Source: an uncultured Sediminibacterium sp. (GTDB lineage Bacteria; Bacteroidota; Bacteroidia; Chitinophagales; Chitinophagaceae). Taken from it: 41,457 nt of DNA. This document shows, in pieces, positions 7,375 through 15,403 of this stretch. The notes under the pieces were generated by a model. The model did not search any database. It was not told where the DNA came from and saw only the letters and a list, made by a program, of their open reading frames with translations. Both the position numbers and the translations under genes were made by a program. The stretch spans positions 1-41,457 of the forward strand of contig CALDSE010000018.1 in NCBI GenBank assembly GCA_937911175.1, in the 5' to 3' direction. How positions within the stretch are numbered: position 1 is the stretch's first letter; the number at the start of each line of letters is the position of its first letter.

Positions 7375-8451
7375 ATGCAATTTGATATCAAAAAAATAGT
7401 AAGACCCAATATTGAAATATTAAAAGCCTATTCATCTGCTAAAGAAGAATATACTGGAGAAGCCAATATATTATTAGATGCGAACGAAAACAGTTTGGGA
7501 TCTCCTTTAACAAAATGGTATAATCGTTATCCCGACCCTTATCAAAAAAAGTTAAAAGAAAAATTAGCCTTCATTAAACAAATAGAAGCTTCACAAATAT
7601 TTATAGGTAATGGCAGTGATGAGTGTATCGATAATTTATATCGTACTTTCTGTATTCCTGGCAAAGACAATATAATTATTTGTCCTCCCACCTATCCTAT
7701 GTATGAAGTGGGTGCGAATATTAACAATATTGAAATTAAATTGGCGCCCTTACTTGAGAATTATCAATTAAATGTAGCGCATATAGAACAGTTGGTCAAT
7801 GAAAACACTAAAATTATTTGGATTTGTTCACCCAATAATCCCACAGGTAATTCTTTAGATAGGATTGATATTGAAACTATCTTGAATCATTTCAATGGAA
7901 TAGTAGTGGTGGACGAAGCCTATATTAATTTTTCTAAACAAAAATCTTTTGCGCAGTCTTTAATTGATTATCCAAATTTAGTGGTACTTCAAACATTAAG
8001 TAAAGCATGGGGACTTGCTGGTATAAGATTAGGTATGGCCTTTGCAAGCAAAGACATTATTGGTTATATGAATAAAGTAAAGCCACCTTACAATATTAGT
8101 ATTGTTACACAGGAATTGGCTTTAACGGCATTAGAGGAAGTTGGTCAGGTAAATGATATGATCATGCATTTAGTTGACATGCGTAATGCTTTAGCAGCAG
8201 TAATAGAAAGCATGCCTTATGTAGAAAAGGTATACCCTTCAGATACTAATTTTTTATTGGTCAAAATACCCAATGCAAGAAGCTTGTATGAGTTCTTATT
8301 AACCAAGGGTATTGTGGTAAGAGATAGGTCTAGTCTAGAAAATTGTGCCGATAGTTTAAGAATTACAGTAGGCAATGAGCAAGAAAACACAGAATTGGTA
8401 GATGCGATGGCTCAGTGGATAGAAATAACATTCCCCAATGCCTCCGTTTAA
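7375..8451 (+). CDS. hisC: Histidinol-phosphate aminotransferase HisC
   Basis: PLP-dependent class II aminotransferase that converts imidazole acetol phosphate and glutamate to histidinol phosphate. It has 358 residues, the usual length. Seen motifs are LDANENSLGSP (substrate/PLP pocket), NRYPDPY, CSPNNPTGN, VVVDEAYINF (the Asp that binds the pyridine nitrogen), the Schiff-base lysine Lys210 in QTLSKAWGLAGIRLG, and the phosphate-binding arginine at the end of that segment. It starts 4 nt after hisD. The gene is followed by two non-histidine genes before hisB, a break in the expected operon. No promoter box was found in the 54-nt gap after it. Confidence 0.96.
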   Translation: MQFDIKKIVRPNIEILKAYSSAKEEYTGEANILLDANENSLGSPLTKWYNRYPDPYQKKLKEKLAFIKQIEASQIFIGNGSDECIDNLYRTFCIPGKDNIIICPPTYPMYEVGANINNIEIKLAPLLENYQLNVAHIEQLVNENTKIIWICSPNNPTGNSLDRIDIETILNHFNGIVVVDEAYINFSKQKSFAQSLIDYPNLVVLQTLSKAWGLAGIRLGMAFASKDIIGYMNKVKPPYNISIVTQELALTALEEVGQVNDMIMHLVDMRNALAAVIESMPYVEKVYPSDTNFLLVKIPNARSLYEFLLTKGIVVRDRSSLENCADSLRITVGNEQENTELVDAMAQWIEITFPNASV

Positions 8452-8505
8452 GTTAATTTTATTAAATTACACACTCAACTTATTTTAAATAAAATAGTAC
8501 CTATT

Positions 8506-9762
8506 ATGAAAAAAATGACTCAATTTTTAAGTGTTGCTTTTTTAGCTTTTTCACTGCCTGTTTTGGCGCAAGAAAATGCAGGTTTAAAATTACCTGAAGG
8601 ATTTAAAGCTAATTTATATGCCAATAATATTGGAGGTGCAAGACATATAGCCATAACAAAGTCGGGCGTTGTTTTTGCAAAATTAAATAACCCAAATAAA
8701 GAAGGTAATTCAATTGTAAGATTAGAAGATGCCAATAACGATGGCGTAGCCGATAAAATTAATGGTTGGGCTAAATATGGTGGTACTGGAATTTTTGTAA
8801 AAGGAAATAGTTTATATGCTAGTTCTAATGAAGCCATTTTTAAATATGAATTAAATAGCAAAGATGAAGTGGTTAATCCGCTGGCCCCTGTAACCATTGT
8901 TAGTGGGTTAATTGATAGAAGACAACATAATTCAAAGTCAATCACATTTGATATGGCTAATAATATTTATGTTAACATAGGTGCTTATTCTAATGCTTGT
9001 CAAGAAAAAGATAGAATGCCAGGTTCACAAGGAATGATGCCTTGCCCAATTTTAGATTCTGCTGGAGGTATTTGGAAATTTGATGGTAGTAAAGAAAATC
9101 AAACATATAAAGATGGTAAGCGTTATGGCACTGGTCTTCGAAATGTAATTGGATTAGATTGGAACACAAGTTCTAATCAGTTATATGTTGCACAACATGG
9201 CCGTGATCAATTAAATAGTTTTTATCCGAATTTATATACCGATGCACAAAATGCAGAACTACCTGCTGAAACTTTTTATGAAATCAAAGAGGGTGATAAC
9301 GCAGGCTGGCCCTATGTTTATTATGATCCTAGTCAACATAAAAAAATAGTTTCTCCTGAATATGGTGGAGATAGCAAGAAAGAAGGATCTAGTGAGTTTA
9401 AAGATCCTGCTGTTGCATTTCCTGCGCATATGGCACCCATGGCTGTATTATTTTACACAGGCAATCAATTTCCTGCAAAATATAAAAACGGAGCATTCAT
9501 TAGTTTTCATGGTTCATGGAATAGAGCCCCACTTCCTCAAGAAGGATTTTTTGTAGCCTTTGTGCCTTTCAAAGATGGCAAGGCTACTGGTGAATGGGAA
9601 ATTTTTGCCAACGGATTTGCAGGTACAGAAAACGGAGCTAAAATAGCAAATCCAAGTAAGGCTAAGGCAAGACCCTGTGGTTTAGCGCAAGGTCCCGATG
9701 GTTCTATTTATGTAAGTGATGACACCAAGGGTGCCATTTTTAAAATTACTTATTCTAAATAA
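8506..9762 (+). CDS. Periplasmic PQQ-dependent sugar dehydrogenase (sorbosone/glucose dehydrogenase-like)
   Basis: A 418-residue exported beta-propeller. A signal peptide covers residues 1-21 (hydrophobic, ending LPVLAQ). The mature part resembles the GDH/sorbosone dehydrogenase family: LPEGFKANLYANNIGGARHIAI, a HNSKSITFDMANNIYVNIGA blade with the expected His, GLRNVIGLDWN, YVAQHGRDQLN, EGDNAGWPYVYYD and FISFHGSWNRAP. Such enzymes oxidise sugars or related alcohols in the periplasm and pass electrons on; PQQ use is family knowledge, not visible here. It is followed at 42 nt by a c-type cytochrome that could accept the electrons. Its position between hisC and hisB is unexpected. The natural substrate cannot be read from sequence. 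Confidence 0.83.
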   Translation: MKKMTQFLSVAFLAFSLPVLAQENAGLKLPEGFKANLYANNIGGARHIAITKSGVVFAKLNNPNKEGNSIVRLEDANNDGVADKINGWAKYGGTGIFVKGNSLYASSNEAIFKYELNSKDEVVNPLAPVTIVSGLIDRRQHNSKSITFDMANNIYVNIGAYSNACQEKDRMPGSQGMMPCPILDSAGGIWKFDGSKENQTYKDGKRYGTGLRNVIGLDWNTSSNQLYVAQHGRDQLNSFYPNLYTDAQNAELPAETFYEIKEGDNAGWPYVYYDPSQHKKIVSPEYGGDSKKEGSSEFKDPAVAFPAHMAPMAVLFYTGNQFPAKYKNGAFISFHGSWNRAPLPQEGFFVAFVPFKDGKATGEWEIFANGFAGTENGAKIANPSKAKARPCGLAQGPDGSIYVSDDTKGAIFKITYSK

Positions 9763-9804
9763 ATATTTTTAAAAGAAGTTTGAAAAAATAAATGCTAATT
9801 AAGT

Positions 9805-10257
9805 ATGGTGAATCCTTTAATGAATAGAAAAATAAATCGAGGCATAAATAGAGTAGCTAAATTTATATTATTGTTTTGCTTTTTAGTTCTGGCCCAATGG
9901 GGAAATGCGCAGAACAAAATCAATGGTAAGAAAATTTATGAAACCAGGTGCTTAGTTTGTCATCAATCAGATGGAGGTGGGGTGCCGAATATGAATCCTC
10001 CTTTAGATGGCGCTACCAATGTGAATGGAAAAGACATTGCAAGACTAGTGAAGATAATTAGAAACGGTTATGATGAAAGAGTAGCCTTAGATGGTATGTA
10101 TTATAATAATGCCATGGCTGCGAATCCGGATTTAAAAGAAGATGCCATTGCAGATGTATTAACCTATATCAGAACAAGCTGGTCCAATAAAGCAGGGGTG
10201 GTAACGACTAGTCAAGTAAAAGCAGCCCTGCTTAAAAATAAAGCAGCCAAGAAGTAA
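9805..10257 (+). CDS. Exported c-type cytochrome, class I, mono-heme
   Basis: A 150-residue secreted cytochrome with one heme site, CLVCH (Cys49, Cys52, His53). Residues about 17-36 form the hydrophobic export signal ending GNAQ. The distal ligand is probably a methionine in MYYNNAMAANPDL (Met104 is the best candidate). The fold elements GKKIYETRC and DAIADVLTYIRTSW at the end are typical of the cytochrome c fold. It likely takes electrons from the sugar dehydrogenase encoded just upstream and hands them to the respiratory chain; this pairing is inferred from neighbourhood. A lysine-rich C-terminal tail (LLKNKAAKK) follows the domain. Only 6 nt separate its stop from hisB, so it is in the operon. 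Confidence 0.88.
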   Translation: MVNPLMNRKINRGINRVAKFILLFCFLVLAQWGNAQNKINGKKIYETRCLVCHQSDGGGVPNMNPPLDGATNVNGKDIARLVKIIRNGYDERVALDGMYYNNAMAANPDLKEDAIADVLTYIRTSWSNKAGVVTTSQVKAALLKNKAAKK

Positions 10258-10263
10258 AAATAT

Positions 10264-11394
10264 ATGAGACCCATTTTGTTTATAGATAGAGACGGCGTTG
10301 TGTTGGAAGAACCCAATTCGGATTATCAAATTGATAGTATTGAAAAAACACGTTTTGTAAAAGGTGCTATTACTAATTTACATAAGATAGCGGCAGAACT
10401 GGGCTATTATAAAGTAATGGTCACGAACCAAGACGGTTTAGGCACTGCATCTTATCCTAAAGAAAATTTTGAGCCTTTTCAAGCATTAATGATAGATACA
10501 TTAGCTAAAGAGGGCTTTGTATTTGATGAAATACATATCGATTCCAGTTTTGAAAAAGACAATTTGCCTACACGTAAGCCAGGAACGGCACTTGTAAAAC
10601 ATTTAATGGGAAATGAATCATTCAATATCTTAAATTCATTTGTGATTGGAGATAGATGGTCCGACATTACGCTTGCTAAAAACTTAGGTTGCAAAGCCAT
10701 TTATTTAAAATCAGGTAATCATGTGCTTAGTGCAGAACAAGAATTAGCATTAAGAGATACGATTGCTTTTGAAACATCTAGTTGGGATGAAATATATTCT
10801 TTTTTGAAACTAGGTCTTCGACAAGTAGAACATGAAAGAAATACGAAAGAGACTAAAATTAAAGTATCCTTAAACTTAGACGGTACAGGTAAGGCCAATA
10901 TTCATACAGGCCTAGGATTTTTTGATCATATGTTAGAGCAAATTGCAAGACATGGCGCCATTGATTTGAATATTCATTGCGATGGCGATTTACATATTGA
11001 TGAACACCATACCATTGAAGATATTGGTTTGGCATTAGGCGAAGCCTTTGCAAAAGGTTTAACGGATAAAAGAGGGATGGAGCGTTATGGTTTTGCACTT
11101 CCCATGGATGAAGCCGAAGCTAAAGTATTAATAGATTTTGGAGGAAGAAATTGGATTGTATGGGACGCCAAATTTAGCCGTGAAAAAGTAGGTGAAATGC
11201 CCACAGAAATGTTCTTCCACTTCTTTAAATCCTTCAGCGACGCTGCTAAATGCAATTTGAATATTAGCTGCCAAGGGGAGAATGAGCACCATAAAATTGA
11301 AGCTATCTTTAAAGCCTTCGCTAAAGCCATTAAAATGGCTGTTCACCGCGACCCTCATAGCAACCAACTACCCAGTACCAAGGGGGTTTTATAG
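10264..11394 (+). CDS. hisB: Bifunctional histidinol-phosphatase / imidazoleglycerol-phosphate dehydratase HisB
   Basis: A fusion of two his enzymes in 376 residues. The N-terminal part (about 1-165) is a HAD-family histidinol-phosphatase with nucleophile Asp8 and Asp10 in FIDRDGVVLEE, VTNQDGLG and GDRWSDI. The C-terminal part (about 187-376) is IGP dehydratase, with the two manganese-binding motifs DEHHTIED (246-253) and EHHKIEAI (341-348). Compared with the E. coli enzyme, the zinc-binding cysteines of the HAD cap loop are absent; the equivalent segment reads HIDSSFEKDNLPTRKP. This seems to be the Bacteroidota variant. The gene is the last his gene before the trp block; the trp promoter follows immediately. 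Confidence 0.96.
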   Translation: MRPILFIDRDGVVLEEPNSDYQIDSIEKTRFVKGAITNLHKIAAELGYYKVMVTNQDGLGTASYPKENFEPFQALMIDTLAKEGFVFDEIHIDSSFEKDNLPTRKPGTALVKHLMGNESFNILNSFVIGDRWSDITLAKNLGCKAIYLKSGNHVLSAEQELALRDTIAFETSSWDEIYSFLKLGLRQVEHERNTKETKIKVSLNLDGTGKANIHTGLGFFDHMLEQIARHGAIDLNIHCDGDLHIDEHHTIEDIGLALGEAFAKGLTDKRGMERYGFALPMDEAEAKVLIDFGGRNWIVWDAKFSREKVGEMPTEMFFHFFKSFSDAAKCNLNISCQGENEHHKIEAIFKAFAKAIKMAVHRDPHSNQLPSTKGVL

Positions 11395-11400
11395 GTTTTT

Positions 11401-11432
11401 TTTGGTGGGAAATGCACATTGCCTTAGATTTG
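11401..11432 (+). promoter_or_regulatory. Internal promoter for the trp block (Bacteroidota -33/-7 type)
   Basis: TTTG at 11401-11404, a spacer of 20 nt and TAGATTTG at 11425-11432 match the Bacteroidota consensus with the same spacing as the his promoter. It lies six bases after the hisB stop codon. The predicted start point is at about 11436-11440, again at or next to the leader ATG (11440). Confidence 0.75.
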
Positions 11433-11439
11433 CAACAGA

Positions 11440-11496
11440 ATGAAACAAACAAACAACATATGGTGGTGGCATACAAAATCCGATAGGGTATTGTAG
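11440..11496 (+). CDS. trpL: Tryptophan operon leader peptide (MKQTNNIWWWHTKSDRVL)
   Basis: An 18-codon frame, ATG to TAG, reading MKQTNNIWWWHTKSDRVL with three tandem TGG codons at positions 8-10. Trp is the rarest amino acid, so three in a row just upstream of trpE is a strong attenuation signature. The last Trp codon ends at 11469 and the candidate antiterminator strand starts 15 nt later, inside the leader reading frame. A ribosome halted at the Trp codons would leave it exposed, whereas one reaching the TAG stop would mask it. There is no Shine-Dalgarno sequence and the promoter lies only 7 nt upstream, so initiation is probably leaderless. One His codon follows directly after the Trp run. 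Confidence 0.9.
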   Translation: MKQTNNIWWWHTKSDRVL

Positions 11497-11559
11497 TGGC
11501 ATAACTATATTGTCAAATTATACATGAACCCTAACAGCAATGTTGGGGTTTGTTTTTTT
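11484..11559 (+). promoter_or_regulatory. Tryptophan attenuator: antiterminator strand plus terminator hairpin
   Basis: The terminator is a 10-bp stem (11527-11536 with 11541-11550, one G-U pair), loop GCAA, then TGTTTTTTT. The competing pairing is TAGGGT (11484-11489) with ACCCTA (11528-11533), six Watson-Crick pairs that remove the centre of the terminator's 5' arm. A further small hairpin TAGT/ACTA (11494-11507) follows the leader stop. trpE starts about 20 nt after the U-run. The arrangement is a textbook attenuator in simplified two-state form. Free energies were not calculated. Confidence 0.87.
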
Positions 11560-11578
11560 AACGAATGACCGCAGGAAA

Positions 11579-12988
11579 ATGCAAAAAATGATAATTGAGA
11601 CCACTGTCACCAAAATGTTGGCAGACACCTTTACACCAGTAGGTATTTATCTTCGTTTGAGAGATAGATACAGGGATACTATTTTATTAGAAAGCACCGA
11701 TTCTCATGCTGCTGAAAATAGTTATTCTTTTATTGGAGTGAATGCTATTGGGGGTATTGAAATTTCTTCCTTAAATGAGATTGAATATAAATATCCTAAC
11801 CAAGAACCAGAGAAAGAAACTATTAAAAATGTACACGATGCGCCGGATCGCATTTGGGCCTATATGCAACAATATGAAATGAAAGGAGCCGTAAATGAAG
11901 CTGCATTTGCACAAGGATTATATGGGTATACCGCATATGATGCCATTCCTTTTTTTGATACCATACAATTTAAAGAAGGGGCGCCCATTATTCCTTTAAT
12001 GCGTTATCGTTTATATCAATATGTAATTGCGTTTAATCATTTTAAAGACGAAATATTTATTTGTGAAAATAAAATTGCAGGTATTGCATCCGATTACAAT
12101 GCATTAGTGTCTTATATTAAAAGTAAAGACCTTCCTCAGTATCCTTTTTCTATCAAAGGAGAAGAAAGCTCTAATTTAACGGATGAGCAGTACCGCGAAG
12201 CAGTGAAAAAAGGTATTCAACATTGTATGCGTGGCGATGTATTTCAAATTGTATTAAGTCGAAGGTTCCAACAAAGTTTCCAAGGCGATGAGTTTAATGT
12301 TTACCGCACATTAAGAAATATTAACCCCTCTCCTTATTTATTTTTCTTTGATTACGGCGATTATAAATTAATGGGCTCTTCTCCTGAAGCGCAAATTATT
12401 ATTAAAAATGGCAAGGCCATTGTGCATCCTATTGCAGGCACTTTTAAAAGAACAGGTGATGAAGCCAAGGATGCTGAAATGACCCAGCAATTATTAGACG
12501 ATCCTAAAGAAAATGCGGAGCATGTAATGCTAGTGGACTTAGCAAGAAACGATTTAAGCCGCGTTTGTACAGAAGTAAAAGTGAAACAATACCGACAGGT
12601 ACATTATTATAGTCATGTAATTCATTTAGTAAGTGAGGTAGAAGGTTTGGTGGCAAAAGATGCCAACCCTTTGCAATTAGTTTCTAAAACTTTTCCTGCC
12701 GGCACTTTAAGTGGTGCGCCTAAGTTTAAAGCTATGGAGTTAATTGATGCCATTGAACCTACGAAGCGCTCTTATTATGGAGGTTGTATTGGTTTTGTAG
12801 GCTTTGACGGTTCTTGTAACCAAGCTATTATGATACGTACTTTTTTAAGTAAGCAAAACACACTTACTTATCAGGCAGGTGCAGGTGTGGTGGCTGCCAG
12901 TTTGCCAGAAAATGAATTACAGGAAGTGAATAATAAATTGAACGCCTTAAAAACGGCTATTATATTAGCAGAAAAAATTCATGCTTAA
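11579..12988 (+). CDS. trpE: Anthranilate synthase component I TrpE
   Basis: Makes anthranilate from chorismate with ammonia supplied by TrpG. From the chosen ATG the protein has 469 residues. The allosteric Trp-binding LLES motif is present at 36-39, so feedback inhibition is expected. Catalytic-domain signatures are FQIVLSRRF, PSPYLFFFDYGDYKLMGSSPE, HPIAGTFKRTGDEAKD, MLVDLARNDLSRVC, PAGTLSGAPKFKAMELID and YYGGCIGFVGFDG. An in-frame ATG at 11540 exists but lies in the terminator loop and would translate the U-run as MLGFVFLTNDRRK, so the start at 11579 (or MIIETT at 11588) is preferred. First gene of an uninterrupted trpEGDCFBA block. Confidence 0.96.
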   Translation: MQKMIIETTVTKMLADTFTPVGIYLRLRDRYRDTILLESTDSHAAENSYSFIGVNAIGGIEISSLNEIEYKYPNQEPEKETIKNVHDAPDRIWAYMQQYEMKGAVNEAAFAQGLYGYTAYDAIPFFDTIQFKEGAPIIPLMRYRLYQYVIAFNHFKDEIFICENKIAGIASDYNALVSYIKSKDLPQYPFSIKGEESSNLTDEQYREAVKKGIQHCMRGDVFQIVLSRRFQQSFQGDEFNVYRTLRNINPSPYLFFFDYGDYKLMGSSPEAQIIIKNGKAIVHPIAGTFKRTGDEAKDAEMTQQLLDDPKENAEHVMLVDLARNDLSRVCTEVKVKQYRQVHYYSHVIHLVSEVEGLVAKDANPLQLVSKTFPAGTLSGAPKFKAMELIDAIEPTKRSYYGGCIGFVGFDGSCNQAIMIRTFLSKQNTLTYQAGAGVVAASLPENELQEVNNKLNALKTAIILAEKIHA

Positions 12989-12991
12989 TTT

Positions 12992-13027
12992 TTGAATATA
13001 GAAATAGAATTATTGAACATAGAAATA
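12992..13027. repeat. Direct repeat in the trpE-trpG spacer (21-bp period)
   Basis: TTGAATATAGAAATA at 12992-13006 and TTGAACATAGAAATA at 13013-13027 differ at one base and are offset by 21 bp. The repeat fills almost all of the trpE-trpG gap and ends shortly before the trpG ATG. It looks like a recent local duplication; a regulatory role is not evident. Confidence 0.7.
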
Positions 13028-13034
13028 AGTGAAA

Positions 13035-13604
13035 ATGAAAATATTGGTTTTTGATAATTACGATTCCTTTACCTACAACCTAGTACAGTTGATAAGGGAG
13101 ATAGCGCCCATGGCTTCTTTGGAAGTGCATAGAAATAATGAAATTGCATTAGAGGATATAAAGGCTTTCGATAAAATATTATTATCACCTGGTCCAGGCC
13201 TGCCTTCTGAGTCTGGCCTATTACTACCTCTTATCAAAGAATACGCGGCTAGCAAATCTATTTTTGGTGTATGCTTAGGACAGCAAGCCATTGGAGAAAA
13301 TTTTGGAGGACAACTTACCAACCTAAGTAAAGTGTATCATGGTGTGGCAACACCTGTGCATATTACAACCGCATCAAATCTGTTTGAAGGCATGCCTACT
13401 TCATTTAGTGTAGGGCGTTATCATAGCTGGGTGGTGGATGAAAAAAACTTTCCAGCCGAATTAACAATTACTTCTAAAGACGACCAAGGGTTTATTATGT
13501 CTTTAGAACATAAAAATTATGATATCAAAGGCGTACAATATCATCCAGAGAGTGTGTTAACACCATTGGGCGCTAAAATTATAGCTAATTGGTTAAAAAA
13601 ATAA
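13035..13604 (+). CDS. trpG: Anthranilate synthase component II TrpG (glutamine amidotransferase)
   Basis: Supplies ammonia from glutamine to TrpE. A class I amidotransferase of 189 residues from the ATG used here. The catalytic triad is visible: Cys80 in GVCLGQQAIGE, with His170 and Glu172 in VQYHPESVLTP. The N-terminus MKILVFDNYDSFTYNLVQ is characteristic of TrpG/PabA. A GTG two codons upstream (13029) is in frame but would only add MK; the ATG gives the standard family start. The same subunit could serve PabB in folate synthesis, as in Bacillus, but no pabB is in the window. Two nucleotides separate its stop from trpD. Confidence 0.95.
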   Translation: MKILVFDNYDSFTYNLVQLIREIAPMASLEVHRNNEIALEDIKAFDKILLSPGPGLPSESGLLLPLIKEYAASKSIFGVCLGQQAIGENFGGQLTNLSKVYHGVATPVHITTASNLFEGMPTSFSVGRYHSWVVDEKNFPAELTITSKDDQGFIMSLEHKNYDIKGVQYHPESVLTPLGAKIIANWLKK

Positions 13605-13606
13605 GA

Positions 13607-14599
13607 ATGAAAAAATTATTACAATATTTATTTGAGCATAAGACCTTAACTAGAGAGCAGGCCAGAGATGTACTAGTGGAAATTTCTGAAGGCAGGTACA
13701 ACGATCATGAAATTACTTCCTTTGTGACGGTTTATTTAATGCGTAGCATTACGATTGAGGAGTTAATGGGTTTTAGAGATGCCTTACTTTCTTTAGCAGT
13801 GAAAGTAAATTTAGGGGTGGACGATGCCTTAGATATAGTGGGCACAGGTGGCGATGGCAAGGATACATTTAATATATCCACTTTAGCATGTTTTATAGTA
13901 GCCGGTGCAGGGCAGACAGTAGTGAAGCATGGTAACTATGGGGCTTCTAGTGTAAGTGGTGCTTCGAATGTAATGGAGCAATTGGGCTATACTTTTAAAA
14001 ATGAAGAAGCAGTTTTAGCTAAAGAAGTAAAAGAAGCAGGTATTTGTTTTTTACATGCGCCTTTATTTCATCCAGCATTAAAAACAGTGGGGCCCATTCG
14101 AAGAAATATAGGGGTGCGTACCTTTTTTAATATGCTAGGTCCTATTGTAAATCCTGCTCAACCAAAGTATCAGTTAATTGGTGTGTATAATTTAGAGATG
14201 GCTAGAATATATAATTATGTACTACAATCTATTGGTAAAGATTTTACCCTGATACATAGTTTAGATGGCTATGATGAAATTGCTTTAACCACCGATACAA
14301 AGGTTATCACTAATAAGGGTGAATATATAATGACACCTTATCAGTTGGGCAAGAAAAAAGTTTTTAGCCAAGAATTGCATGGGGGCAAGACGGTGGAAGA
14401 GGCAGCTGCTATATTTAAAAATATTATTCAAGGGAAGGGTACTTGGTCTCAAAATGCAGTGGTATTGTCTAATGCAGCCATGGCATTATTTGTAACAGGC
14501 AAGTATGATACCTATGAATTAGCTTTTCAAGCTGCTGTTACAAGTTTAGAATCGGGGGCTGCCAATAAATGTTTAGAAAAATTAATTAGTTTACAATGA
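13607..14599 (+). CDS. trpD: Anthranilate phosphoribosyltransferase TrpD
   Basis: Transfers phosphoribose from PRPP to anthranilate. From the ATG at 13607 it has 330 residues, the standard length. The PRPP motif GTGGDGKDTFNIST (79-92) and the KHGNYGASSVSG segment (107-118) with the family's anthranilate-site residues are intact, as is RRNIGVRTFFNMLGPIVNPA. A TTG codon six codons upstream, inside the trpG end, is also in frame but less likely as a start. The TGA stop overlaps the trpC ATG (ATGA), so translation of the two is probably coupled. Not fused to TrpG, unlike in enterobacteria. Confidence 0.96.
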   Translation: MKKLLQYLFEHKTLTREQARDVLVEISEGRYNDHEITSFVTVYLMRSITIEELMGFRDALLSLAVKVNLGVDDALDIVGTGGDGKDTFNISTLACFIVAGAGQTVVKHGNYGASSVSGASNVMEQLGYTFKNEEAVLAKEVKEAGICFLHAPLFHPALKTVGPIRRNIGVRTFFNMLGPIVNPAQPKYQLIGVYNLEMARIYNYVLQSIGKDFTLIHSLDGYDEIALTTDTKVITNKGEYIMTPYQLGKKKVFSQELHGGKTVEEAAAIFKNIIQGKGTWSQNAVVLSNAAMALFVTGKYDTYELAFQAAVTSLESGAANKCLEKLISLQ

Positions 14600-15402
14600 G
14601 TAGTAAAATAACAGGCACGAATATATTAGCTACCATCGTTGCTCATAAGTTGAAGGAAGTAGCTGCGCGTAAAAATGAAATTAACATTACGCAACTAGAA
14701 GCTATGCCCTTATTTACAAAGCAAGCCCTTTCTTTAAAAGCGAATTTACAAAAACAGCATACTACGGGCATTATTGCTGAATTTAAAAGAATGTCTCCCT
14801 CTAAAGGAATTATAAATGATAAGGCTTCTGTAAAAGAGGTGACAGCTGCTTATCATAAATTCGGGGCTGCGGGTATTTCTGTATTAACCGATACCGAATT
14901 TTTCGGCGGTAGCTTAGAAGATTTATCTATTGCTATTCAAAATGAAATACCGGTGCTTAGAAAAGAATTTATCATTGATGAGTTTCAAATTATAGAAGCA
15001 AAGGCATATGGCGCTTCGGTGATATTATTAATTGCTTCTTGTTTAACACCCGCTACTACTCAATTATTAGCGGCCAAGGCAAAAGTATTAGGTTTGGAGG
15101 TTTTATTAGAACTACATGACGAAACTGAATTAGAGCATATCTGTGATGAAGTAGATTTAGTAGGTATTAACAATAGAAGTTTAAAATCTTTTGAAGTGAA
15201 TATTGAACATTCTTTGGAACTTAAAAATAAACTACCTAAAGAGAAATTAAGTATTGCTGAAAGTGGTATATATAGTGTAGAGACTTATCAGTTATTAAAA
15301 AAAGAAGGCTTTGATGGTTTTTTAATGGGGGAGTATTTTATGAAAGAGGAAAATCCGGCATTGGCATTTGAATTATTTACAAAAGCAATAAAAACAAACT
15401 AA
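14596..15402 (+). CDS. trpC: Indole-3-glycerol phosphate synthase TrpC
   Basis: Ring closure and decarboxylation of CdRP to indole-3-glycerol phosphate. A TIM barrel of 268 residues. The catalytic segment IIAEFKRMSPSKG carries Glu62 and Lys64; the second catalytic lysine is in VLRKEFIIDEFQI; VGINNRSLKSFEV and IAESGIYSVE form the phosphate-binding C-terminal part. It is a single-domain enzyme, with TrpF encoded separately directly after it, in contrast to the TrpC-TrpF fusion of E. coli. It overlaps trpD by four bases and is one base from trpF. Confidence 0.96.
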   Translation: MSSKITGTNILATIVAHKLKEVAARKNEINITQLEAMPLFTKQALSLKANLQKQHTTGIIAEFKRMSPSKGIINDKASVKEVTAAYHKFGAAGISVLTDTEFFGGSLEDLSIAIQNEIPVLRKEFIIDEFQIIEAKAYGASVILLIASCLTPATTQLLAAKAKVLGLEVLLELHDETELEHICDEVDLVGINNRSLKSFEVNIEHSLELKNKLPKEKLSIAESGIYSVETYQLLKKEGFDGFLMGEYFMKEENPALAFELFTKAIKTN

Positions 15403-15403
15403 G

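Noticed and set aside
10859..11367. Several minus-strand frames of 79-81 codons opposite hisB
   Set aside because: They are shadows of the hisB frame, with no motifs, no start context and no promoter.
11540..11578. Upstream ATG for trpE adding MLGFVFLTNDRRK
   Set aside because: The ATG is in the loop and 3' arm of the attenuator terminator, and the extra residues come from the terminator U-run. The start at 11579 fits the family N-terminus.
13029..13034. GTG start for trpG
   Set aside because: It adds only two residues (MK); the ATG at 13035 gives the standard MKILVFDNYDSFTYN start.
13589..13606. TTG start for trpD inside trpG
   Set aside because: The ATG at 13607, 2 nt after the trpG stop, is the normal start with the expected length.
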